Source: JAAYPI01 sp963668615 | GTDB taxonomy: Bacteria; Bacteroidota; Bacteroidia; Bacteroidales; Paludibacteraceae | Direction: 5' to 3' | Length of the DNA stretch: 64,000 nucleotides | Assembly: GCA_963668615.2 (NCBI GenBank) | Contig: CAXXCL010000002.1 | Span: 310,001 to 374,000 of the forward strand | Shown: piece by piece, positions 24,931 to 32,468 of the stretch | Layout: each line of letters opens with the position of its first letter | Position numbering within the stretch: the stretch's first letter is position 1 | The notes under the pieces: model-generated | What the model was told of the DNA's origin: nothing | The model's input: only the letters and a program-made list of their open reading frames with translations | Database searches by the model: none | Made by a program: the position numbers and the translations under genes

Positions 24931-25284
24931 TTACAGAAAAAAGGGGGGAGGTCGGCAGAAAAGATTATCCAAATAGGGAGAGTAGAGATATAATTGATAA
25001 CGATAAAAGTATTTTTCCTTTTTACAGAACAAATACGATAAGTCTCTTGGGGAAGTTGTTTCATTGGTAGAGATGGGAAAACTAAAGTGAGCATAAGTCG
25101 AAATAAATTTATTTGCTACATTCTCAATGGTTTTTTCGGTGCAACATATTTCTTTACTATTTATAGTTGAAATTTCTTCAGCATTTACATTCCATCCAAA
25201 TAATACCGATAAATAGTAGATGCTGCAAAACACTGCCATTAATAGGTAAGGAATATTGGATGCAAATAGACCGAAATTGAACAT
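24931..25284 (-). CDS. Small membrane protein with Cys-Cys and C-terminal Pro-Pro-Pro
   Basis: 117 residues. One hydrophobic helix (about 12-30) acts as signal or anchor. Then come a short acidic stretch, EICCTEKTIENVANKF, a His/Ser/Phe segment, and an end rich in Tyr that closes with FCRPPPFFL. Small Bacteroidetes proteins with a Cys-Cys pair and a proline-ended tail are often encoded next to metal-linked TonB receptors; I recognise the pattern but not a named family with certainty. It is 113 bp upstream of the TonB receptor on the same strand. A -7-like TAAATTTG lies at 25350-25343, 59 nt before the start. Confidence 0.5.
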   Translation of the reverse strand: MFNFGLFASNIPYLLMAVFCSIYYLSVLFGWNVNAEEISTINSKEICCTEKTIENVANKFISTYAHFSFPISTNETTSPRDLSYLFCKKEKYFYRYQLYLYSPYLDNLFCRPPPFFL

Positions 25285-25534
25285 AAGAGTTTTGTGATTG
25301 AAAAATAGCTCTATAAGCTTTGGGGTTACAAGTAATGAGGTGCAAATTTAGTGCTTTTATTTCAAAGGAATCAGAATTCTTTTATTTTTTCAAGATATTA
25401 TCAAGAAAATTGAAACAAAAAGTTACAACGATACATCAAAATGATAAATAAGGTGTGAAAAAGTAGAATTTGTAATTTAAAACATCCCATAAGTTGTTTT
25501 TTGTAAATTTTTTCTTTAAAAATCTTATAATTTA
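25285..25534. other. AT-rich non-coding spacer before the leucine operon promoter
   Basis: 250 bases without a credible frame. It holds only a -7-like TAAATTTG (25350-25343, minus strand) for the small membrane protein gene. No clear repeat or terminator was seen. Confidence 0.55.
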
Positions 25535-25565
25535 TTTGTTGATTTATAAAAAAGCATTACATTTG
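25535..25565 (+). promoter_or_regulatory. Promoter of the leucine operon
   Basis: TTTG (25535-25538), a 19-nt spacer and TACATTTG (25558-25565): an exact Bacteroidetes -33/-7 pair. Initiation near 25572 gives a leader RNA of about 186 nt before leuA, with the leader ORF starting about 26 nt in. Confidence 0.8.
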
Positions 25566-25597
25566 CCCTCGGATAGCAATAAACACTATACACAATT

Positions 25598-25663
25598 ATG
25601 ATTTTATCAAATTTACATATTATTCTGCTAGACATTATTCTCTGTAACAATAGGACGGAGTGA
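25598..25663 (+). CDS. leuL: Leu/Ile-rich attenuation leader peptide (21 codons)
   Basis: ATG at 25598 to TGA at 25661-25663. Ten of 21 codons are Leu (TTA, TTA, CTG, CTA, CTC) or Ile (five ATT), with clusters Ile-Ile-Leu-Leu and Ile-Ile-Leu ending at 25642. This is the composition expected of a control peptide that stalls the ribosome when charged Leu- or Ile-tRNA is scarce. It lies between a good promoter and a terminator hairpin, ahead of leuA. The symbol follows the enterobacterial role, not homology. A matching antiterminator overlaps its stop codon. Confidence 0.85.
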   Translation: MILSNLHIILLDIILCNNRTE

Positions 25664-25728
25664 GTTTGGTATGTTTTGTGAAATAAATGATAAACCTTTC
25701 TTACTTCGGTATAGAGAGGTTTTTTTTT
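25656..25728 (+). terminator. Leucine operon attenuator: terminator hairpin with alternative antiterminator
   Basis: Terminator: AAACCTTTCT (25692-25701) pairs with AGAGAGGTTT (25713-25722), with one T-G wobble, around a small inner TAC-TTCG-GTA stem, followed by T to 25728. Antiterminator: CGGAGTGAG (25656-25664) pairs at all nine positions, two of them G-U, with CTTACTTCG (25700-25708), which would break the terminator. The 5' antiterminator strand overlaps the leader stop codon. A ribosome finishing the peptide masks it (termination); a ribosome stalled on the Leu/Ile codons leaves it free (readthrough). Confidence 0.82.
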
Positions 25729-25757
25729 GAAGTAAACTTACACTAAAAAACAGAAAT

Positions 25758-27251
25758 ATGGACAGATTATTTATTTTTGACACGACATTGAGAGATGGTG
25801 AACAAGTGCCTGGATGTCAGTTGAATACAGTTGAAAAGATTCAAGTAGCAAAAGCTTTGGAAGCCCTTGGTGTTGATATTATTGAAGCAGGTTTTCCTGT
25901 GTCAAGTCCCGGTGATTTTAATTCGGTAGTTGAAATCTCCAAGGCTGTTACTTGGCCAACTATTTGTGCTTTGACTCGTGCAGTGGAGAAAGATATAGAC
26001 GTTGCTGCCGATGCCCTGAAATACGCTAAAAATAAACGTATTCATACAGGTTTGGGCACTTCTGAATACCACATTAAATATAAATTTAATTCTACACAAG
26101 AGGAGATTCTCGAGCGTTCTATTGCTGCAGTAAAATATGCAAAAAAACAAGTAGAAGATATTGAGTTTTATTGTGAAGATGCCGGTAGAACTGATAACGA
26201 ATATTTGGCAAAAGTAGTTGAAGCTGTAATTAAAGCCGGAGCAACAGTAGTTAATATTCCGGACACAACTGGTTATTGTTTACCAACAGAGTTTGGTGCA
26301 AAAATTAAGTATTTGATGGAAAATGTGAAAAACATTGATAAAGCCATTATTTCTACTCACTGTCATAATGATTTAGGCATGGCAACAGCCAATACAATAT
26401 CAGGTATTATGAATGGTGCTCGTCAGGCGGAAGTAACTATTAATGGTATTGGTGAACGTGCAGGAAACACTTCTTTGGAAGAAATTGCTATGATTTTAAA
26501 ATGTCATAAGGGCATTGATGTTGACACACAAATCAACACCTTGAAAATAGCTTCTACAAGCCGTTTGGTTTCCAGTTTAATGAATATGCCCATACAGGCA
26601 AACAAGGCTATCGTTGGAAGAAATGCGTTTGCACATTCGTCCGGTATTCACCAAGATGGAGTGTTGAAAAATCGGGAAAGTTATGAAATTATTGACCCGA
26701 AAGATGTAGGAATAGATGAAAACTCAATTGTTCTTACTGCTCGTAGCGGTCGTGCAGCATTGAAACATCGTCTTGGTATTTTGGGGGTGCATGTTGACGG
26801 TGCAAAATTGGACGGAATATACCAAGAATTTCTTAACTTAGCCGACAGAAAAAAAGATGTCAACGACGATGATATAATGATGTTGGCAGGTATGGAACGT
26901 TCAGCTAACAGTCGCATCAAATTAGATTATTTACAAGTAACGTCCGGTAAAGGTGTTAAAGCAGTTGCAAGCGTTGGCTTGGATATTGCAGGAGAAAAAT
27001 TTGAAGCTGCAGCAAGTGGAAATGGTCCTGTTGATGCTGCAATTAAGGCCATGAAACAAATTATTAAACGCGAAATGGTGTTGCAAGAGTTTACTATTCA
27101 AGCTATTAATAAGGGTAGCGATGATGTCGGTAAAGTGCACATGCAAGTAAAATATGACGGTAATATTTATTATGGCTTTGGTGCCAACACGGATATTGTG
27201 GCTGCTTCTTTGGAAGCTTACATTGATGCCATTAATAAATTTATCAGATAA
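25758..27251 (+). CDS. leuA: 2-isopropylmalate synthase
   Basis: Condenses acetyl-CoA with 2-oxoisovalerate, the committed step of leucine synthesis. 497 residues. The HMGL-like TIM barrel starts FDTTLRDGEQVPGCQL, with metal ligands in STHCHNDLGMATAN and the NGIGERAGN signature. The C-terminal LeuA allosteric domain (about 385-497) includes SVGLDIAGEKFEAAASGNGP, the usual leucine feedback site. First structural gene after the attenuator, so subject to both feedback and transcription attenuation. Confidence 0.96.
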   Translation: MDRLFIFDTTLRDGEQVPGCQLNTVEKIQVAKALEALGVDIIEAGFPVSSPGDFNSVVEISKAVTWPTICALTRAVEKDIDVAADALKYAKNKRIHTGLGTSEYHIKYKFNSTQEEILERSIAAVKYAKKQVEDIEFYCEDAGRTDNEYLAKVVEAVIKAGATVVNIPDTTGYCLPTEFGAKIKYLMENVKNIDKAIISTHCHNDLGMATANTISGIMNGARQAEVTINGIGERAGNTSLEEIAMILKCHKGIDVDTQINTLKIASTSRLVSSLMNMPIQANKAIVGRNAFAHSSGIHQDGVLKNRESYEIIDPKDVGIDENSIVLTARSGRAALKHRLGILGVHVDGAKLDGIYQEFLNLADRKKDVNDDDIMMLAGMERSANSRIKLDYLQVTSGKGVKAVASVGLDIAGEKFEAAASGNGPVDAAIKAMKQIIKREMVLQEFTIQAINKGSDDVGKVHMQVKYDGNIYYGFGANTDIVAASLEAYIDAINKFIR

Positions 27252-27293
27252 ATGAGAAAAAATAATTCAACAAAATAAAATTTTGATTAAAAA

Positions 27294-28691
27294 ATGGGAA
27301 AAACTCTTTTTGAAAAAATTTGGGATGCACATGTGGTAACACATGTGGAAGATGGTCCCACGCAACTATACATAGATCGTATGTATTGTCATGAGGTTAC
27401 GAGTCCACAAGCTTTTGAAGGTATGAGAATGAGAGGCTTAAAAGTATTCCGTCCTGAGCAAATTACTTGTATGCCTGACCATAATATTCCTACCTTAAAT
27501 CAAGATCAACCGATTCAAGATCCGATTTCTAAAAATCAAGTGGATACACTGGATAAAAATGCAAAACAATTTGGTGTAAATTATTATCCGATTGGACATA
27601 AAAAAAATGGTATTATCCACGTTGTAGGCCCTGAAAATGGACTTTCATTACCCGGAATGACAATGGTTTGTGGAGACTCTCACACTTCTACTCACGGAGC
27701 CATGGGAGCCGTAGCTTTTGGTATTGGTACCAGTGAAGTAGAGATGGTTTTAGCCACACAATGTGTATTTCAGTCGAAACCTAAGACTATGCGTATTAGC
27801 GTAAATGGAAACTTGAAAAAAAGTGTAACGGCCAAAGATATAGCTCTTTACATTATTGCTAAAATGACTACTGGTGGAGCTACCGGATATTTTGTTGAAT
27901 ATGCAGGGAATGCTGTAAAATCTTTATCAATGGAAGGGCGTTTAACTTTATGCAATCTTTCCATTGAGATGGGTGCTCGGGGAGGTTTGGTAGCTCCTGA
28001 TGAAACTACATTTGAATATATCAAAGGTCGTGAGTTCGCTCCGAAGGGTAAAAAATGGGATGAAGCTCTTGCTTATTGGAAAACACTTATAACAGATAAA
28101 GATGCTAAATTTGACAGGGAAGTCGTATACGATGCAGCAGATATAGAACCTATGGTAACCTACGGTACTAATCCGGGAATGGGAATGGGCATCAATGATG
28201 TAATACCAAGTCTTGAAAGTATTGATGCAGCTAGTCGTATTTCTTATGCCAAATCATTGGAATATATGGGATTTAAGCCGGGAGAAAAGATCGTTGGAAA
28301 GACCATCGATTATGTGTTCTTGGGAAGTTGTACAAACGGTAGAATTGAAGACTTTAGAGCTTTTACTGAATTTGTAAAAGGGAGGAAAAAAGCAGATAAT
28401 GTTGTGGCTTGGTTAGTGCCCGGATCTTGGGCGGTAGATGCACAAATTAAGGCGGAAGGTTTAGATGAAATTTTGATGGAAGCAGGATTTTCTCTTCGTC
28501 AACCCGGTTGTTCAGCTTGTTTGGCAATGAACGAAGATAAGGTTCCTGCTGGTAAATATGCTGTTTCTACATCAAACAGAAACTTTGAAGGTCGTCAAGG
28601 ACCCGGAGCTCGTACTATTCTTGCCGGACCCCTTGTTGCAGCGGCTGCGGCTATTACAGGGCGTATTACAGATCCAAGAACTTTTAAGTAA
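27294..28691 (+). CDS. leuC: 3-isopropylmalate dehydratase large subunit
   Basis: 465 residues, aconitase family. Together with LeuD it isomerises 2- to 3-isopropylmalate. Starts MGKTLFEKIWDAHVV. The [4Fe-4S] cluster Cys appear in VFLGSCTNGR and in QPGCSACLAMN. Also VCGDSHTSTHGAMGA and the closing RNFEGRQGPGARTIL. 42 bp after leuA. Confidence 0.97.
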   Translation: MGKTLFEKIWDAHVVTHVEDGPTQLYIDRMYCHEVTSPQAFEGMRMRGLKVFRPEQITCMPDHNIPTLNQDQPIQDPISKNQVDTLDKNAKQFGVNYYPIGHKKNGIIHVVGPENGLSLPGMTMVCGDSHTSTHGAMGAVAFGIGTSEVEMVLATQCVFQSKPKTMRISVNGNLKKSVTAKDIALYIIAKMTTGGATGYFVEYAGNAVKSLSMEGRLTLCNLSIEMGARGGLVAPDETTFEYIKGREFAPKGKKWDEALAYWKTLITDKDAKFDREVVYDAADIEPMVTYGTNPGMGMGINDVIPSLESIDAASRISYAKSLEYMGFKPGEKIVGKTIDYVFLGSCTNGRIEDFRAFTEFVKGRKKADNVVAWLVPGSWAVDAQIKAEGLDEILMEAGFSLRQPGCSACLAMNEDKVPAGKYAVSTSNRNFEGRQGPGARTILAGPLVAAAAAITGRITDPRTFK

Positions 28692-28706
28692 AAAAATTGA
28701 CATATC

Positions 28707-29315
28707 ATGGAAAAATTCAAAACAATAATAAGTACAGTTGTTCCACTTCCTATAGAAAATGTGGATACTGATCAAATTATCCCTGCCCGTTTTTTAAAAG
28801 CTACGTCAAAAGAAGGTTTTGGCGATAATCTTTTTCGTGATTGGCGGTATGATAAAAATAATCAGCCTATTTCTACTTTTGTCTTAAATAATCCTACTTA
28901 TCGCGGAACGATTTTAGTGGCAGGAAAAAATTTTGGTAGCGGATCTAGTCGTGAACATGCGGCTTGGGCTATTGCAGGTTATGGTTTTAAAGTCGTTATA
29001 TCGAGCTTTTTTGCTGATATTTTTAGAAATAATGCCATGAATAATGGGGTATTGCCTGTGGTTATTTCAGAAGCATTCTTGGCAGATATTTTTGCAACTG
29101 TTAATGCTGAACCAAAAACAACCATAACAGTTGATCTAGAGAATCAAACAGTTACAAATAATAGCAACAACAAATCGGAAAAATTTGCTATTAATTCATA
29201 CAAAAAAGAGTGTTTTTTGAAAGGATTTGATGATATAGATTATCTCCTTTCCAAAAAGGAATATATTGAAACTTTTGAACAAAATAACAAAACGAATTTT
29301 TACTCCGAAAAGTAA
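28707..29315 (+). CDS. leuD: 3-isopropylmalate dehydratase small subunit
   Basis: 202 residues, swivel domain of the isopropylmalate isomerase. Motifs: PIENVDTDQIIPARFLK near the start, GKNFGSGSSREHAAWAI, and FRNNAMNNGVLPV. 15 bp after leuC; works as the LeuCD heterodimer in the cytosol. Confidence 0.96.
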   Translation: MEKFKTIISTVVPLPIENVDTDQIIPARFLKATSKEGFGDNLFRDWRYDKNNQPISTFVLNNPTYRGTILVAGKNFGSGSSREHAAWAIAGYGFKVVISSFFADIFRNNAMNNGVLPVVISEAFLADIFATVNAEPKTTITVDLENQTVTNNSNNKSEKFAINSYKKECFLKGFDDIDYLLSKKEYIETFEQNNKTNFYSEK

Positions 29316-29324
29316 GTCAGACGT

Positions 29325-30827
29325 ATGATAAAAATTATAGATACAACATTGCGAGATGGTGAGCAAACTTCAGGTGTTTCTTTTGCTATAAAGGAAAAGC
29401 TAAGTATTGCCCGTTTGCTGTTGGAAGATTTATCAGTCGATAGAATAGAAGTTGCTTCGGCACGTGTTTCTGACGGCGAATTCGGGTCTGTAAAGGAAAT
29501 TACCAAGTGGGCAAAAAGCAAAAAGATGCTTGATAGAGTGGAAGTTCTTGGCTTTGTGGATGGTCTGACATCATTAAATTGGATTAAAGATGCCGGTTGT
29601 CAAGTGATTAACTTATTGTGTAAAGGCTCTTTGAAGCACTGCAAATATCAATTAAAGAAGACTGTTGAACAGCATATTGCCGATATTAAAGAGGTTGTAT
29701 CAAATGCCGAAAAAATGGGCATTACGGTAAATGTTTATTTAGAAGATTGGTCAAATGGTATACAAGAAAGTCCCGAATATGTTTTTCAATTGATGGATGG
29801 ACTTAAAGATTTAAAAATCAAGCACTTTATGTTGCCTGATACACTTGGAATTTTAAATCCTGAACAGACCGAACGCTATTGTCGAGAAATGATAGAAAAA
29901 TATCCAAACTTATTGTTTGATTTTCATGCTCATAACGATTATGATTTGGCGGTTGCTAATGTTTTTTCTGCTGTAAAAGCAGGAATTCAGGGTATACATG
30001 TAACAATTAATGGATTGGGAGAAAGGGCTGGAAATGCACCTCTTTCTAGCGTATTGGCGGTTTTACATGACCAACTAAAATTAAAAACCAATGTAAAAGA
30101 AAAAGAAATTAACCATGTTAGTAAATTGGTAGAAACATATTCAGGTATTAGAATTCCTACCAACAAACCTGTCGTGGGTGATAATGTATTTACCCAAGTA
30201 GCAGGTGTTCATGCTGATGGCGATGCCAAGAAAAACTTGTATTTCAATGAGTTGTTACCGGAAAGATTTGGTCGTGTTCGTGAATATGCTCTTGGTAAGA
30301 CTTCCGGGAAAGCCAACATTCGTAAAAATTTGGAAGTCCTTGGGATCCAACTTGATGAAAAATCAATGCAGAAAGTAACTAAGCGTATTATTGAGTTGGG
30401 AGATAAGAAGCAGGTAGTTACACCTCACGATTTACCTTATATTGTTTCCGATGTGTTGAAGGATGAAAATGTGGAAGAACACGTAAAAGTGCTAAATTAT
30501 TCATTGTCTCTCGCTCAAGGATTGAAGCCGGTTGCCAATATTTTGGTTGAAATAGAAGGTGTGAAATACCAAGAAACTTCTTCGGGTGACGGACAGTATG
30601 ATGCGTTTATGAAGGCCTTGTGGAAAATATACGATAAATTGGGCAAACCACATCCTATTTTGGTCGATTATGTGGTTTCTATTCCTCCCGGTGGACGAAC
30701 GGATGCTCTTGTTCAAACGATGATTACTTGGAACCTGAACGGACATCTTCTTAAAACACATGGGCTTGATGGTGACCAAACAGAAGCCGCCATTAAGGCG
30801 ACTATTAAAATGTTAAACAGAATTTAA
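29325..30827 (+). CDS. Second LeuA/citramalate synthase-family enzyme
   Basis: 500 residues, paralogous to LeuA: DTTLRDGEQTSGVSF at the start, FHAHNDYDLAVAN metal site, NGLGERAGNAP, and a C-terminal regulatory domain (about 390-500) with EIEGVKYQETSSGDGQYDA. The active-site opening (TSGVSF instead of VPGCQL) is closer to citramalate and homocitrate-type members than to the true LeuA next door. In Bacteroidales this second copy sits in the leu operon and is usually annotated as alpha-isopropylmalate/citramalate synthase. A citramalate role would give a threonine-independent route to 2-oxobutyrate and isoleucine using the same LeuBCD enzymes, in keeping with the Ile codons of the leader. Specificity unproven. 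Confidence 0.85.
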   Translation: MIKIIDTTLRDGEQTSGVSFAIKEKLSIARLLLEDLSVDRIEVASARVSDGEFGSVKEITKWAKSKKMLDRVEVLGFVDGLTSLNWIKDAGCQVINLLCKGSLKHCKYQLKKTVEQHIADIKEVVSNAEKMGITVNVYLEDWSNGIQESPEYVFQLMDGLKDLKIKHFMLPDTLGILNPEQTERYCREMIEKYPNLLFDFHAHNDYDLAVANVFSAVKAGIQGIHVTINGLGERAGNAPLSSVLAVLHDQLKLKTNVKEKEINHVSKLVETYSGIRIPTNKPVVGDNVFTQVAGVHADGDAKKNLYFNELLPERFGRVREYALGKTSGKANIRKNLEVLGIQLDEKSMQKVTKRIIELGDKKQVVTPHDLPYIVSDVLKDENVEEHVKVLNYSLSLAQGLKPVANILVEIEGVKYQETSSGDGQYDAFMKALWKIYDKLGKPHPILVDYVVSIPPGGRTDALVQTMITWNLNGHLLKTHGLDGDQTEAAIKATIKMLNRI

Positions 30828-30845
30828 TTTAAAATAAAAGTAAAA

Positions 30846-31298
30846 ATGAAAAAAATAACAATTGCTCTTGTTGCCCATGATAGACGTAAAGTAGATATGG
30901 TAGAATGGGCTTTACACAATGCCGATACATTGTCTCAACATAAGTTGGTTTGTACCGGAACAACAGGCGGACTAATCCAGAAAGCTTTTGAGGAAAAAAA
31001 TATTAACGCTGAAATTATCCGTGTAAATTCGGGTCCCTTAGGAGGTGATGCCGAAATTGCTGCCATGGTTGTACGTCGTGAAATTGATTTGGCTATTTTT
31101 TTAATCGACGATCTGAATCCTCAACCACATGAAGCTGATATTCAGATGTTGTTGCGTCAATGTCGTGTGCACAATGTGCCTATTGCATGTAATCGATACA
31201 GTGCCGATTTAATGATAACAAGTACATTGTGGGATAAAGAAGATTATAAACCTACTGCACCTAAATATGTAGCTTTTGACAGAAGTAATCTTGTGTAA
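30846..31298 (+). CDS. mgsA: Methylglyoxal synthase
   Basis: 150 residues. Converts dihydroxyacetone phosphate to methylglyoxal and phosphate. It begins KKITIALVAHDRRKVDMVEWA. The phosphate site CTGTTGGLI, catalytic Asp in SGPLGGDAEIAAMV, and IFLIDDLNPQPHEADIQMLLRQC with CNRYSADLM are all intact. It lies between the second synthase (18 bp) and leuB (30 bp) in the same direction with no terminator, so it is cotranscribed with leucine genes. The placement is unexpected for an enzyme of the glycolytic bypass. Confidence 0.95.
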   Translation: MKKITIALVAHDRRKVDMVEWALHNADTLSQHKLVCTGTTGGLIQKAFEEKNINAEIIRVNSGPLGGDAEIAAMVVRREIDLAIFLIDDLNPQPHEADIQMLLRQCRVHNVPIACNRYSADLMITSTLWDKEDYKPTAPKYVAFDRSNLV

Positions 31299-31328
31299 CA
31301 TGAAAAATATAAAATAAATTTAGTAATT

Positions 31329-32405
31329 ATGAAATTGAATATTGCAGTATTACCTGGTGATGGAATAGGTCCCGAGATAATTAAGCAGGGATTGGAAGTT
31401 ACAAAAGCTGTTTGCAAAAAATTTGATCATCAGTTGATTTATAAATATGGTATAGTAGGGGCTTGTGCTATTGATCAAGTAGGTAATCCGTATCCTGATA
31501 CAACGCATGAATTATGTATGCAATCGGATGCTGTCCTTTTTGGTGCAGTTGGTGACCCTAAATTTGATAATAATCCATCTGCTAAAGTTCGTCCGGAACA
31601 AGGTCTTTTGGCAATGCGTAAGAAATTGGGGTTGTACGGCAATATTCGTCCGGTAACCACTTTTCCATCTTTAATACACAAGTCTCCATTAAGAGCAGAT
31701 TTGATTGAAGGTGCTGATTTTATGTGCATTAGAGAATTGACAGGAGGCTTGTATTTTGGTCGTCCACAAGGTCGTAGCGAAGATGGAACTGTTGCATACG
31801 ATACTTGCGTTTACAGCCGATTTGAAATAGAACGTGTGCTTAAGTTGGCATATGAATATGCTATGAAACGTCGTAAAAAATTAACTGTAGTCGATAAGGC
31901 TAATGTTTTGGCGACCTCTCGTTTGTGGAGAGAAGTGGCAAAAGAAATGGCTCCAAAATATCCTGAAGTAGAAACCGAATATATGTTTGTTGATAATGCC
32001 GCTATGCGTATGATTCAATTTCCAAAAGATTTTGATGTCATGGTAACAGAAAATATGTTTGGTGATATTTTGACAGATGAGGGTTCTGTTATTACTGGTT
32101 CAATGGGTATGTTGCCTTCTGCATCGGTTGGCGAACACACATCGGTTTTTGAACCTATTCACGGTTCTTGGCCACAGGCTGCGGGAAAAGATATAGCTAA
32201 CCCGTTGGCAACGATTCTTTCTTCTGCAATGATGTTTGAATATGCTTTCGGATTGCAAAAAGAAGCAACTTTGATCCGTCAAGCTGTGGATGCTTCAATG
32301 GATGCAAATGTTCGTACAGCAGATATTCAAGTAGAAGGGAAAGACGCTTATAAATGTAGTGAAGTAGGTCAATGGATAACCAACTGGATTGTGCAATCCA
32401 AGTAA
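31329..32405 (+). CDS. leuB: 3-isopropylmalate dehydrogenase
   Basis: 358 residues. NAD-dependent oxidative decarboxylation of 3-isopropylmalate. LPGDGIGPEI at the start, substrate loop IRELTGGLYFGRP, metal/substrate Asp in VTENMFGDILTDEGS, and the NAD site HGSWPQAAGKDIANPLA. Last gene of the operon, followed after 16 bp by a strong shared terminator. Confidence 0.97.
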   Translation: MKLNIAVLPGDGIGPEIIKQGLEVTKAVCKKFDHQLIYKYGIVGACAIDQVGNPYPDTTHELCMQSDAVLFGAVGDPKFDNNPSAKVRPEQGLLAMRKKLGLYGNIRPVTTFPSLIHKSPLRADLIEGADFMCIRELTGGLYFGRPQGRSEDGTVAYDTCVYSRFEIERVLKLAYEYAMKRRKKLTVVDKANVLATSRLWREVAKEMAPKYPEVETEYMFVDNAAMRMIQFPKDFDVMVTENMFGDILTDEGSVITGSMGMLPSASVGEHTSVFEPIHGSWPQAAGKDIANPLATILSSAMMFEYAFGLQKEATLIRQAVDASMDANVRTADIQVEGKDAYKCSEVGQWITNWIVQSK

Positions 32406-32420
32406 ACTATTGTTACTATC

Positions 32421-32454
32421 AAAAAAGGCTAAGATTTTCATCTTAGCCTTTTTT
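32421..32454. terminator. Bidirectional terminator between leuB and the DEAD-box gene
   Basis: AAAAAAGGCTAAGA and TCTTAGCCTTTTTT form a 14-bp perfect stem with a six-base loop. A-tract and T-tract on the two sides let it end both convergent transcripts. Confidence 0.9.
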
Positions 32455-32468
32455 ATTGAAATTTTATA

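Noticed and set aside
24867..25094. 75-codon minus-strand frame overlapping the small CC/PPP protein
   Set aside because: The other frame (24931-25284) has an ATG after a -7 element and a proper anchor helix; this one has neither.
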